Part shown: piece after piece, positions 1-7,033 of the stretch
How positions within the stretch are numbered: the first letter of the stretch is position 1
Layout: every line of letters begins with the position of its first letter
NCBI GenBank assembly: GCA_937922805.1
Contig: CALAJV010000003.1
Coordinates: 124,001 to 188,000, forward strand
DNA: 64,000 bases
Direction of reading: 5' to 3'
From: an uncultured Acidimicrobiales bacterium
GTDB lineage: Bacteria > Actinomycetota > Acidimicrobiia > Acidimicrobiales > SZUA-35
The notes under the pieces: generated by a model
What the model saw: only the letters and a program-made list of their open reading frames with translations
The model's database searches: none
What the model was told of the DNA's origin: nothing
Made by a program: the position numbers and the translations under genes

Positions 1-220
1 GGTTTCGGCCCAGTTCGCCTACTCTCCGGAGTTCGTTGGCGCCTACGGCAACACATCGAACAGCCGGTTCGTTGATCTAGTGTACGCCAACATTCTCAAC
101 CGACAGCCCGATGCAAGCGGTCGAGCCTATTGGATCAACCAACTCAACAACGGGATGAGCCGTGGCCGGCTTGTGATCGGTTTTACAGAATCACCCGAGT
201 TCGTACAAGCCAATCCGTAG
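1..220 (+). CDS. DUF4214 domain protein, C-terminal fragment
   Basis: The reading frame is open from the left edge and stops at TAG 218-220, giving about 72 residues. The visible part contains FVDLVYANILNRQPDASG followed by AYWINQLNNGMSRGRLV and a final FTESPEFVQANP. This is the typical pattern of DUF4214 repeats: an F/Y-V-x-x-L-Y-x-N-x-L-x-R-x-P-D segment, a W helix, and a closing S-x-E-F. An earlier SPEF at residues 8-11 suggests that at least one more repeat lies upstream. DUF4214 occurs in secreted or surface proteins of marine bacteria; its molecular role is not established. The gene is truncated by the window, so overall architecture and localisation cannot be stated. Confidence 0.8.
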   Translation, partial: VSAQFAYSPEFVGAYGNTSNSRFVDLVYANILNRQPDASGRAYWINQLNNGMSRGRLVIGFTESPEFVQANP

Positions 221-246
221 CAGCATGTTCGAGTTCTTACCTGTAA

Positions 247-2193
247 CTAGGCGACGGGGTTTTTGCTCCAGCATGACTTACTTGCATTCCACGGGCGGGT
301 GCCGTCGGCCTGCCATGTCTTGAGCGCAGCTTCGTCTTGTTGAGCCGGTGAAGCCAAGTGGGCAAACGCAACGCCATAACGTTCGGCATGGCCATAATGC
401 TTCCAGCTTCCAGTCAAGAACTGATAAGCGCCGCGGGCGCTCGATGCAGTGTTGGCGGCTTGATAGTCGCCTCTCGATTCGCAGTAGCGAATGTCGAGCA
501 TTACTGCTGGTAGCGAAACGCCGTTCCCGGCATCAACCCAAGCTTCCTCAGTCGAGGTGGCGGCCGTGGTCGTGGTTGCTTCGGCCACCGTAGTCGAGGT
601 TTGCTCGGCGGTTGTTTCTGTTGGCGACGAATCTGTGGTGGTAGCGGTTTCATCAGCCACGGTCGTTTCAGTTGACGGGTCAACCGTGGTGTCGGTTTCT
701 GAACCCTGACTTTCGGCCGCAGTCGTCGAGGACGATTCGCTATCGGCGGCGGCGCTCGTTGCAGTGTCGCTTTCCGCTCCATCGACCCCATCAGTAGTTG
801 TACTTGGAGCTACCGAGGTGATCGCCTGTTCGGTCGTCGTTGGGGCAGCGGTGGTTGTCGGCGCTTCTGCACTCGCAGCTTGCATTTGCTTGCGAGCTTC
901 GAGGTTCGGCTCTTCGACTACCGTGGTGATGGCTGCTGTCGTCGTAGTCAGTTCTGGCACATCGACATCGTCGTTCAGAACCTCTTGCTCAACCAGCGAA
1001 TCTGACGATGACGGTTCAACAAATGATGCGACGTCAAATGCAGGTTCGGCCGCCTGGTTCCTCTGGACCGATACGCCGATTGCAGCCGAGGCTACAACGG
1101 CGACAAGGCCAAGAACGACAGCTTTCCGCATAGGGCTACCATCGGGCGCTTCTGGTAGGTATGACGGGGCTACGTAGTCGCCGACCAGAAGGTGCGGGTT
1201 ATCGACTGTCCGAACCGCCTGGGCCTGAACGGCCGGCACCGGTCGATCAAAGGCCAGCACCTTCGACGTTCTTTCTCTGGTGCCGATCTTGTCGGCGAGA
1301 ATGTCTCGGTTTCTGGCCCGCCCGCTATCTCTGAGATCGGCCTGTTCGAGCGATGCGCTGTAGTTGGGGTCATGGGCGAGGACCTGATGGTCGAAAGCCA
1401 CGGTGTCAGGCTCTTCTATGGCCAGCTGCTCGGGGGCTAATGCTTCGTATCCACCAGTGCTACGAGCGAGCTCTTCTAGATCTACTGGTTCCGACCCATC
1501 ATCAGTCAGAGCGAGGAGGCTTGACGCTGGATCAGCCAGCGGTGCTTCGATGGCGCTCGCTTCGGTCGCAACTGGTTCATCCGGTTCTGGAAGCGGACCT
1601 GATATTACTGCGAGACGTCGCAACGCCTTTTCTTGTACGGTCAACTCGCTTTCGGGCGAAGTCGATGTTTGAGTGCCAACTTCGATCGTCGGTGCATTCG
1701 AGATCATTGGAGCTTCAGGCGAACTAACCGGCAATTCCGGAGTTACCGAACCTTCGAGACCAGGGGTTTGACTAACCGGCAATTCCGGAGTTACTGAACC
1801 TTCGAGACCAAGGGTTTGACTAACCGGCAATTCCGGAGTTACTGAACCTTCGAGACCAAGGGTTTGATCTGTGCTGGCCTCGGTTCGAGCTTGGACCGCC
1901 TGCGCTTCGGCTTCACTGATCCATTCGGCGAAATATCCTTGATGTGACGAATCTGTTTCGTGTCCCTGGGCATCAGACGTCGTCGATGTTGAAACCACAA
2001 CGGTGGGTTCAGCCTCAGCGGTTGGCCATTCATCCGAGTCCGAGAAGTCCCGGTCGATTACTGAGCGCTTTGTCTTCGTTGACGCGGAACTCCGACCAGA
2101 GTGGCCATTTCCGCTCGATTTAGTCTTTTCGGGCCGCGCTGAAGTGGCGGTCGAGTAGTTGGTTCGCATTCGGCTGTTACTCTCCTTGCCCAT
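247..2193 (-). CDS. Membrane-anchored Thr/Pro-rich protein with lysozyme-like (Rpf/transglycosylase-type) C-terminal domain
   Basis: 648 residues. The first 350 residues are a low-complexity cytoplasmic-type region rich in Ser, Thr, Glu and Pro, including three tandem 16-residue repeats at 110-157. One membrane segment follows at about 357-375 (LGLVAVVASAAIGV). Then comes a long Thr/Ser/Ala-rich linker, typical of cell-wall spanning segments, to about residue 555. The last 90 residues resemble the lysozyme-like fold of resuscitation-promoting factors and soluble transglycosylases: RYCESRGDY with a candidate catalytic Glu, then SARGAYQFLTGSW and a closing Trp/Cys segment (NASKSCW). By family knowledge such domains cleave peptidoglycan; here the domain would sit outside the membrane. 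The gene is convergent with the DUF4214 gene and divergent from the cyclophilin-like genes. The large N-terminal cytoplasmic region is unusual for an Rpf and has no recognised domain. Confidence 0.75.
   Translation of the reverse strand: MGKESNSRMRTNYSTATSARPEKTKSSGNGHSGRSSASTKTKRSVIDRDFSDSDEWPTAEAEPTVVVSTSTTSDAQGHETDSSHQGYFAEWISEAEAQAVQARTEASTDQTLGLEGSVTPELPVSQTLGLEGSVTPELPVSQTPGLEGSVTPELPVSSPEAPMISNAPTIEVGTQTSTSPESELTVQEKALRRLAVISGPLPEPDEPVATEASAIEAPLADPASSLLALTDDGSEPVDLEELARSTGGYEALAPEQLAIEEPDTVAFDHQVLAHDPNYSASLEQADLRDSGRARNRDILADKIGTRERTSKVLAFDRPVPAVQAQAVRTVDNPHLLVGDYVAPSYLPEAPDGSPMRKAVVLGLVAVVASAAIGVSVQRNQAAEPAFDVASFVEPSSSDSLVEQEVLNDDVDVPELTTTTAAITTVVEEPNLEARKQMQAASAEAPTTTAAPTTTEQAITSVAPSTTTDGVDGAESDTATSAAADSESSSTTAAESQGSETDTTVDPSTETTVADETATTTDSSPTETTAEQTSTTVAEATTTTAATSTEEAWVDAGNGVSLPAVMLDIRYCESRGDYQAANTASSARGAYQFLTGSWKHYGHAERYGVAFAHLASPAQQDEAALKTWQADGTRPWNASKSCWSKNPVA
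1723..1866 (-). repeat. Three in-frame tandem 48-bp repeats
   Basis: Three consecutive copies of a 48-bp unit encode QTLGLEGSVTPELPVS at residues 110-125, 126-141 and 142-157 of the lysozyme-like protein. The third copy has Pro for Leu at its third position. The copies are nearly identical at DNA level, which points to recent slippage or duplication rather than old conserved repeats. Confidence 0.95.
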
Positions 2194-2728
2194 GCCGTCG
2201 TATACGGTCGGGATAAGAATCGGTTTGTCGGGTCGAGGTCCCTCCGTCTGGACTCTCGAAACGTCTGCCTTGCTGTTTGTCCAACCATAGCCACATTACG
2301 GACGCGTAACACACTGCCTTGTGACATGCGCCACCAGACCGAGGGCCACATTGTTGTAATTTGGCCAAAATCATTTCCGGATTTTTCTGGCTAGACCGCG
2401 CGTTTTGCCGTTCCGAAGACCCAGATCGACTGATACAAATTTGATCGACCGATTGCCTCCGGGCGGTCTGCGCGTACTTCTCGACCTGGGTCGTCGAGGC
2501 TTGTGCCAACCGCCGGGGCAGGATTGGGACACAGTCACGGGTGACGGGAACACTCTTTGGTGATCGGCCAATCCCTCAGCAAGAAAAGCATTCGTGGTCA
2601 AAGTATTTGGTCGATTGACCATCATTTCTTGCGAAATTGGAGCCCAGAGGTACGGTATTAGAACCCGCAATTGGGTTCTTGTCGAGCCTGACCATGAGCA
2701 TCGATTAACTAGCTGGAGTAGCAACCCC
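2194..2728. promoter_or_regulatory. Divergent intergenic region, 535 bp
   Basis: This lies between the divergently transcribed lysozyme-like gene and the first cyclophilin-like gene, so both promoters should be here. I found no convincing small gene, RNA or strong inverted repeat. An open frame from 2594 runs into the cyclophilin-like gene, but the residues before 2729 do not look like protein related to its paralogue. Confidence 0.4.
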
Positions 2729-4012
2729 ATGTCCGGAGATCGGCACCACAAAAACCGAGAACCCGGATACGTAGCGTGGGACGGCAACAGCTACGAGGGC
2801 GACCCGCCTGACGGTTGGTATCTCGCCAAAGATAATCGGTGGTGGCCATCAGAGCAGATCATCAACGAAAGCAACGGCTACGCGGAGCCTTACGTTAGCG
2901 AGCCTTACAACAAGGCCTACCTCGACGACGATGAGGCTTACGGACAGGAATATCGGTACGACCCAGCGTTTGATGACGTAGCCCCGGACGATCCTGCTGA
3001 GCCAACGTGGCCGGAGCCTCGCCCGACACCGCCGGAACCAAGCATGGTTGAGTCGACGTTTGAATCGTCAGCCGCACCACCGCCACTCGAACTTCGAATA
3101 CGGCAACCCAACCCAGGGCCAGCTACCGCAAGTCCCCCACCGCCTGCTCAACTAGAATCTGGCGGCAACGTCGCCGGACCGGATAGAACCGTAGACCCAG
3201 GGCGGGCTCGCGTGCCCAGTCGGCCACGAACCTCCCCTAGCCCCCGCAAGCGCAGTCAGCGTGGTCGAGGGTGGTCAGTTCTCATCTTCGCCGCCATTGC
3301 GCTAGCCCGATGCGTTGGTGGAGTCGGTGGTGACGACTCCACCGAAACCAACTTCCCGCCGATCCCAACAACTATTTCTATTGATGGAGGCGATTTCAGT
3401 TTTCCAGGATCTTCGCCGTTTATCGCGACGCCGGGTGAAACAATCTTCGGGCCAACGCCGTGCCCGGCAGCTGATGGCTCGTCCGAACGAACCACAAGGT
3501 TCGCCGAGCCTCCGCCAATGTGTATAGATCTAGACAAATCCTACGAAGCGGACCTGATCACCGACCGCGGCACTATCTCAATCGCTCTTGATCACGAAAC
3601 TGCCCCCATTGCTGTCAACAACTTCATCGTCTTGAGCCAATACCACTATTACGACGATGTCCCGTTTCATGAGATCGTTAGTGGAGGCTGGGTTCAAACC
3701 GGCGAACCGTTTGGCCCAAGCCAAAGCGACGGTGGACCGGGGTATTCGATCGAGGTTGAACCGCCAGCCGACGGCGACTACCCGATTAACTCAGTTTTCT
3801 TCACGTCGTTCGGCGGCGCTCCCCACGCATCTCAGTTCGCCTTTGCTACCGGTTCTACCCTTGGCAGACTTCTGAACGCCGAAAATTCCCGGTTCGGCAC
3901 GGTGGTAAGCGGCTTCGATACCTTGACGGCCATTGAATCTGGGCCTCTCAACGGCACCGAGGCACTTAGCCCGGCGTATATCCTTACAATTGAAATTCGC
4001 GAGCTTGGTTGA
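2729..4012 (+). CDS. Membrane-anchored cyclophilin-like protein, degenerate active site (paralogue 1)
   Basis: 427 residues from ATG 2729. This start was chosen because it leaves the conserved N-terminal motif intact and matches the paralogue downstream; an upstream in-frame extension to 2594 looks non-coding. Residues 14-43 carry a Trp-rich motif (YVAWDGNSYEGDPPDGWY then DNRWWPSEQ). A Pro/Ala/Asp-rich region follows, then one membrane segment at about 182-200 and an extracytoplasmic cyclophilin-type domain at about 272-425. The domain keeps the fold signature (APIAVNNFIVL, a WVQTGE strand, a GPGY turn, RFGTVVSGFD). The usual catalytic FHR is FHE (313-315), and the SQFFI strand is SQFAFA. It is therefore probably a weak or inactive prolyl isomerase. 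Its context is a tandem pair with the next gene. Confidence 0.8.
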   Translation: MSGDRHHKNREPGYVAWDGNSYEGDPPDGWYLAKDNRWWPSEQIINESNGYAEPYVSEPYNKAYLDDDEAYGQEYRYDPAFDDVAPDDPAEPTWPEPRPTPPEPSMVESTFESSAAPPPLELRIRQPNPGPATASPPPPAQLESGGNVAGPDRTVDPGRARVPSRPRTSPSPRKRSQRGRGWSVLIFAAIALARCVGGVGGDDSTETNFPPIPTTISIDGGDFSFPGSSPFIATPGETIFGPTPCPAADGSSERTTRFAEPPPMCIDLDKSYEADLITDRGTISIALDHETAPIAVNNFIVLSQYHYYDDVPFHEIVSGGWVQTGEPFGPSQSDGGPGYSIEVEPPADGDYPINSVFFTSFGGAPHASQFAFATGSTLGRLLNAENSRFGTVVSGFDTLTAIESGPLNGTEALSPAYILTIEIRELG

Positions 4013-4124
4013 GGACAACTCGGCGGCTCGTTAATGAGACTCTCGACCCTCGACGCCTTGCATCGTTTCGAGAGGCCTGAGCAACAGCGCTCGGCAAGAA
4101 AGATCGAAGCTAGAGGCGGTGAAA

Positions 4125-5393
4125 ATGGGTTACACGGCTTGGGATGGGAATCGCTATTCCGGCGAGCCTCCCAAAGGGTGGTACGAGGCCAGCGACAATC
4201 GGTGGTGGCCATCGAAAGAAATTATCGAAGCGACCCACGGGTATGGCCAACAAGCCAAGCCACGGTCGAGTAAACCATTTCCTACCAAGTCAGAACCGAA
4301 GACGCCCACGCCTGCTTTGCCCCCACCATCAACGCTGCCAGCACCGAGGTGGTCTCGAACACAATCGACCCCAGCCAAACGCAAAACCACCGGACCGACC
4401 GCGCAGCCAGCAGCGAGACGACCTCGAACACAATCGACCCCAGCCAAACGCAAAACCACCGGACCGACGACACCTCCTACTCCAGCTCGTTCTCGTTCTC
4501 AGCAAAAACCTCGATCTTTCCCGCTGTCAGGCGCCGACAAACTTCGTCTGCTTTTGCTTCCGTGTCTGATGATCGGAGGGATACTCCTATTCTCGGTCCT
4601 TTCGAGGGTGGAACTCCCCGATGGGTCGTCGACTCCCATCTCGCGACCGCCCCAGTCTCAATCTTCGAAGGGTGCGATCACCGATGTACCCAGACCGACA
4701 ACGACGATAGAAGGTGAAACGACCATAGAAGGTGAAACGACGATTACTTCGTTAACCCCACCGCTCCCTTATGACCGTCCACTAGCCGACAACATTGTGT
4801 TACCTGAACCTGGTGGCTCGATTACTGGACCGACGCCGTGTCCAGATCCGTCCCAGCAACGCCGCATTACCCGGTTCGAAGAACCACCACCGTTTTGCCT
4901 GGACCCAACCAGACAATACGTTGCCACAATCACAACGTCGCTCGGAGATATCATCATGTCCCTCGAGGTTGAGTCGGCCCCGATAGCGGCCAATAACTTC
5001 GTCGTGCTCAGCCAATACCAGTACTACGACGGCGTTGCTTTCCATAGTGTTGTCAACGGTGGATGGGTCCAAGCCGGAAATGCCAATGGACGACTTGAGG
5101 GCCCGGGCTACAGACTGTTCGACGAACGACCGCTCGACGGCAAATACCCGATCAGGTCGGTTGCAATGTCGAAGCGGCGAATGGCAAACAACACAGCCGG
5201 TTCTCAGTTCTTTATTGTCACTGGGCCGACCGGGCAAGAACTACCAGCTGAGTATTCTCGGTTCGGGAAAGTCGAGCGAGGCTTCGACGTTGTGGCCGCT
5301 ATCGAGCGAGCTGAGGCCGATCCAACCGGAGCCCCGATCAAACCGATCTATATAACGTCGGTCGAAATCAACTCAATGCCCTTATCGAACTGA
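4125..5393 (+). CDS. Membrane-anchored cyclophilin-like protein (paralogue 2)
   Basis: 422 residues from ATG 4125; GAGG at 4113-4116 is correctly spaced for this start, whereas a GTG at 4119 would be too close. The same plan as the preceding gene is seen: a Trp-rich motif at 2-31 (YTAWDGNRYSGEPPKGWY, DNRWWP), a basic Pro/Thr-rich region with duplicated units, a membrane segment at about 141-159, Thr/Glu repeats (TTIEGE twice), and a cyclophilin domain at about 265-418. The active-site strand SQFFI (360-364) and NNTAGSQFF context are intact, unlike paralogue 1, but the catalytic Arg of FHR is Ser (F306-H307-S308). The family is peptidyl-prolyl isomerase; activity here is uncertain. The motif shared by both proteins is likely a small cytoplasmic interaction module; I do not know a name for it. 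Confidence 0.85.
   Translation: MGYTAWDGNRYSGEPPKGWYEASDNRWWPSKEIIEATHGYGQQAKPRSSKPFPTKSEPKTPTPALPPPSTLPAPRWSRTQSTPAKRKTTGPTAQPAARRPRTQSTPAKRKTTGPTTPPTPARSRSQQKPRSFPLSGADKLRLLLLPCLMIGGILLFSVLSRVELPDGSSTPISRPPQSQSSKGAITDVPRPTTTIEGETTIEGETTITSLTPPLPYDRPLADNIVLPEPGGSITGPTPCPDPSQQRRITRFEEPPPFCLDPTRQYVATITTSLGDIIMSLEVESAPIAANNFVVLSQYQYYDGVAFHSVVNGGWVQAGNANGRLEGPGYRLFDERPLDGKYPIRSVAMSKRRMANNTAGSQFFIVTGPTGQELPAEYSRFGKVERGFDVVAAIERAEADPTGAPIKPIYITSVEINSMPLSN
4354..4468 (+). repeat. Two 46-bp perfect direct repeats inside paralogue 2
   Basis: Positions 4354-4399 and 4423-4468 are identical over 46 bp, offset by 69 bp (23 codons). They encode the basic segment RTQSTPAKRKTTGPT twice. This is an in-frame duplication within the linker and indicates recent slippage or unequal recombination. 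Confidence 0.95.
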
Positions 5394-5456
5394 CAGGTCG
5401 ACCGTTGCCTGAGCCGCTTGTCGGCGACAGTTACGCTGACCGTGCTGAACGTTTTG

Positions 5457-5531
5457 CACCCCCGACAGGACTCGAACCTGCGACCTAGTCATTAGAAGTG
5501 ACTTGCTCTAATCCAACTGAGCTACGGGGGC
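5457..5531 (-). tRNA. tRNA-Arg (anticodon UCU)
   Basis: On the minus strand a full cloverleaf can be drawn. The acceptor stem is GCCCCCG with CGGGGGT (G-U at the first pair). The D arm contains GCTC and AGAGC, and the anticodon stem AGTCA/TGACT carries loop CTTCTAA. The T arm is GCAGG-TTCGAGT-CCTGT, and the discriminator is G. The anticodon UCU reads AGA. No CCA is encoded. Confidence 0.93.
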
Positions 5532-5778
5532 GAAAGCAGTGTAACAGCCGATACGGGGCTTAAAGCCTTGATTCTCGCCGCACAGCCCACCCAGGTTTGG
5601 CTATTGCGGGTAAATTCCGACGCAAATCGAACTCGGTTGTCGTCGAGTGAGCAGCTGCCAAGCAACAGCAGCGGGGTCAGAAAGAACGATAATTGGGCGA
5701 AGCTGGTTAGAACCTGCAAAAACTGTGGGATAATCGCTCGTCGAAACCGCTGCTATGAGGTAACATTACCGAGGTCTT

Positions 5779-5853
5779 GGTGGCCGTAGCTCAGTTGGTT
5801 AGAGCGCCAGGTTGTGATCCTGGATGTCGGGGGTTCGAATCCCCTCGGTCACC
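5779..5853 (+). tRNA. tRNA-His (anticodon GUG)
   Basis: The acceptor stem is GTGGCCG with CGGTCAC. An extra 5' G at 5779 faces discriminator C 5853, as is diagnostic of tRNA-His. The anticodon stem CCAGG/CCTGG has loop TTGTGAT (GUG), and the T arm is GGGGG-TTCGAAT-CCCCT. CCA is not fully encoded. Confidence 0.94.
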
Positions 5854-5965
5854 CAAAATCGACTGGTGCTCTATTGTTGGTTACAACTAGGTCACCATCG
5901 GTGCCGCAAAGCACCACGGTAAAAGCAAAGAAACGAAATAGAATACAACTGCATTCCACGAACTA

Positions 5966-6038
5966 GCGCCTCTAGCTCAATTGGCAGAGCATCGGACTCT
6001 TAATCCGCAGGTTCCGGGTTCAAGTCCCGGGGGGCGTA
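5966..6038 (+). tRNA. tRNA-Lys (anticodon CUU)
   Basis: The acceptor stem is GCGCCTC with GGGGCGT, the D arm is GCTC-AATTGGC-AGAGC, and the anticodon loop CTCTTAA has CUU. The T arm is CCGGG-TTCAAGT-CCCGG and the discriminator is A. No CCA is encoded. The three tRNA genes at 5457-6038 leave no room for a protein gene between 5394 and 6280. Confidence 0.93.
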
Positions 6039-6280
6039 CGCAACTCGAAACGCTAAAGGTCGTTGATCCGTTGGATCGGCGGCCTTTTCCGTTTGACACC
6101 GGTCGGTGCCGACTCGATCCGTTATTTCAACCTGCGCAGGATCGGGCCACGAAGCCGCCGGACCAGCGGGACGCGACCCATCGTGCATACGTGGGTTACC
6201 TGGACGATCCCGGCAAAATTATCCAGCTGTCGACGAAAGTCTTAACGCCTACATATCACAGCGGTTAGTGTTGACTAGTT

Positions 6281-6865
6281 ATGGCCAGCTCTTCCCTAAA
6301 CCGCCTTCTTAACGAAGTCCGGGCGTGTACCACGTGTATGCAAGAGCTTGACCACGAGCCAAGACCTATTATTCAAGTCGGCAAATCAGCTCGGATAGTG
6401 CTCATCGGTCAGGCTCCGGGGCGACGGGTTCACGAGTCAGGGATCGCTTGGAACGACCCCAGTGGTGAAACACTCAGAACATGGCTGGGCATCGACGACG
6501 ACCAGTTCTACGATCCAGACATTGTGGCCATACTCCCAATGGGTTTTTGCTACCCCGGCTCAGCCCGATCGGGTGACAAGCCGCCGCGACCCGAATGCGC
6601 ACCGCTCTGGCATGACAAACTCCTCGGCCACCTTCCTGAGGATCGGCTCGACATAATCATCGGAACATACGCGCAGAAAAGATACGTCCCGAATCGGAAG
6701 CCAACGCTGACCGAAACGGTCGCTAGCTGGCGGGAGTATCTACCCACCCAAGTAGTACTTCCGCACCCCTCTCCGCGGAACCGCCATTGGCTCAAGAAAA
6801 ACAAATGGTTCGAAGAATACACCATCCCAGATATTCAAACCCGGGTAGCTGAAGTCCTAGGTTAG
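6281..6865 (+). CDS. Uracil-DNA glycosylase family protein with Fe-S cysteines
   Basis: 194 residues. The protein shows the two hallmark motifs of the uracil-DNA glycosylase superfamily: LIGQAPGRRVHESGIAW (41-57, motif 1) and LPHPSPRN (motif 2, C-terminal third). Four cysteines at C16, C19, C90 and C106 follow the C-x2-C-xn-C-x15-C pattern of family-4-type enzymes that hold a 4Fe-4S cluster. Motif 1 has Gln where many family-4 members have Glu, as in other COG1573 branches. The predicted role is removal of uracil or deaminated bases from DNA in the cytoplasm. It stands alone downstream of the tRNA genes. A weak hairpin (GAGAT-ACCGG-ATCTC, 6870-6884) follows the stop codon. Confidence 0.85.
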   Translation: MASSSLNRLLNEVRACTTCMQELDHEPRPIIQVGKSARIVLIGQAPGRRVHESGIAWNDPSGETLRTWLGIDDDQFYDPDIVAILPMGFCYPGSARSGDKPPRPECAPLWHDKLLGHLPEDRLDIIIGTYAQKRYVPNRKPTLTETVASWREYLPTQVVLPHPSPRNRHWLKKNKWFEEYTIPDIQTRVAEVLG

Positions 6866-7033
6866 ATACGAGATACCGGATCTCAGGCTAAACGGCTTGC
6901 AATTGGAGATTCATCCAACCTTCAAACATTTTCTCGACTCGACCCAGTCCGCTCCAGTCGGGCCACCAAGGCCGTCGGACGACCACGAAGTTTGTCGATT
7001 ATGTGACGTGGACCTTTCACAAAGTCCCCGGGG

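Noticed and set aside
764..1177. Val/Ser/Thr-rich frame on the plus strand
   Set aside because: It is the reverse reading of the Thr/Ala linker of the lysozyme-like protein and has no independent support.
2594..2728. Longer start for the first cyclophilin-like protein
   Set aside because: The added 45 residues lack similarity to the paralogue, and ATG 2729 sits just before the shared Trp-rich motif.
1723..4468. CRISPR-like repeats
   Set aside because: The repeats at 1723-1866 and 4354-4468 are tandem or near-tandem coding repeats in frame, with no unique spacers of CRISPR size and no cas genes.
5981..6268. Open frame of 95 codons on the plus strand
   Set aside because: It begins inside the tRNA-Lys gene, has no ribosome site, and its residues are tRNA sequence translated.
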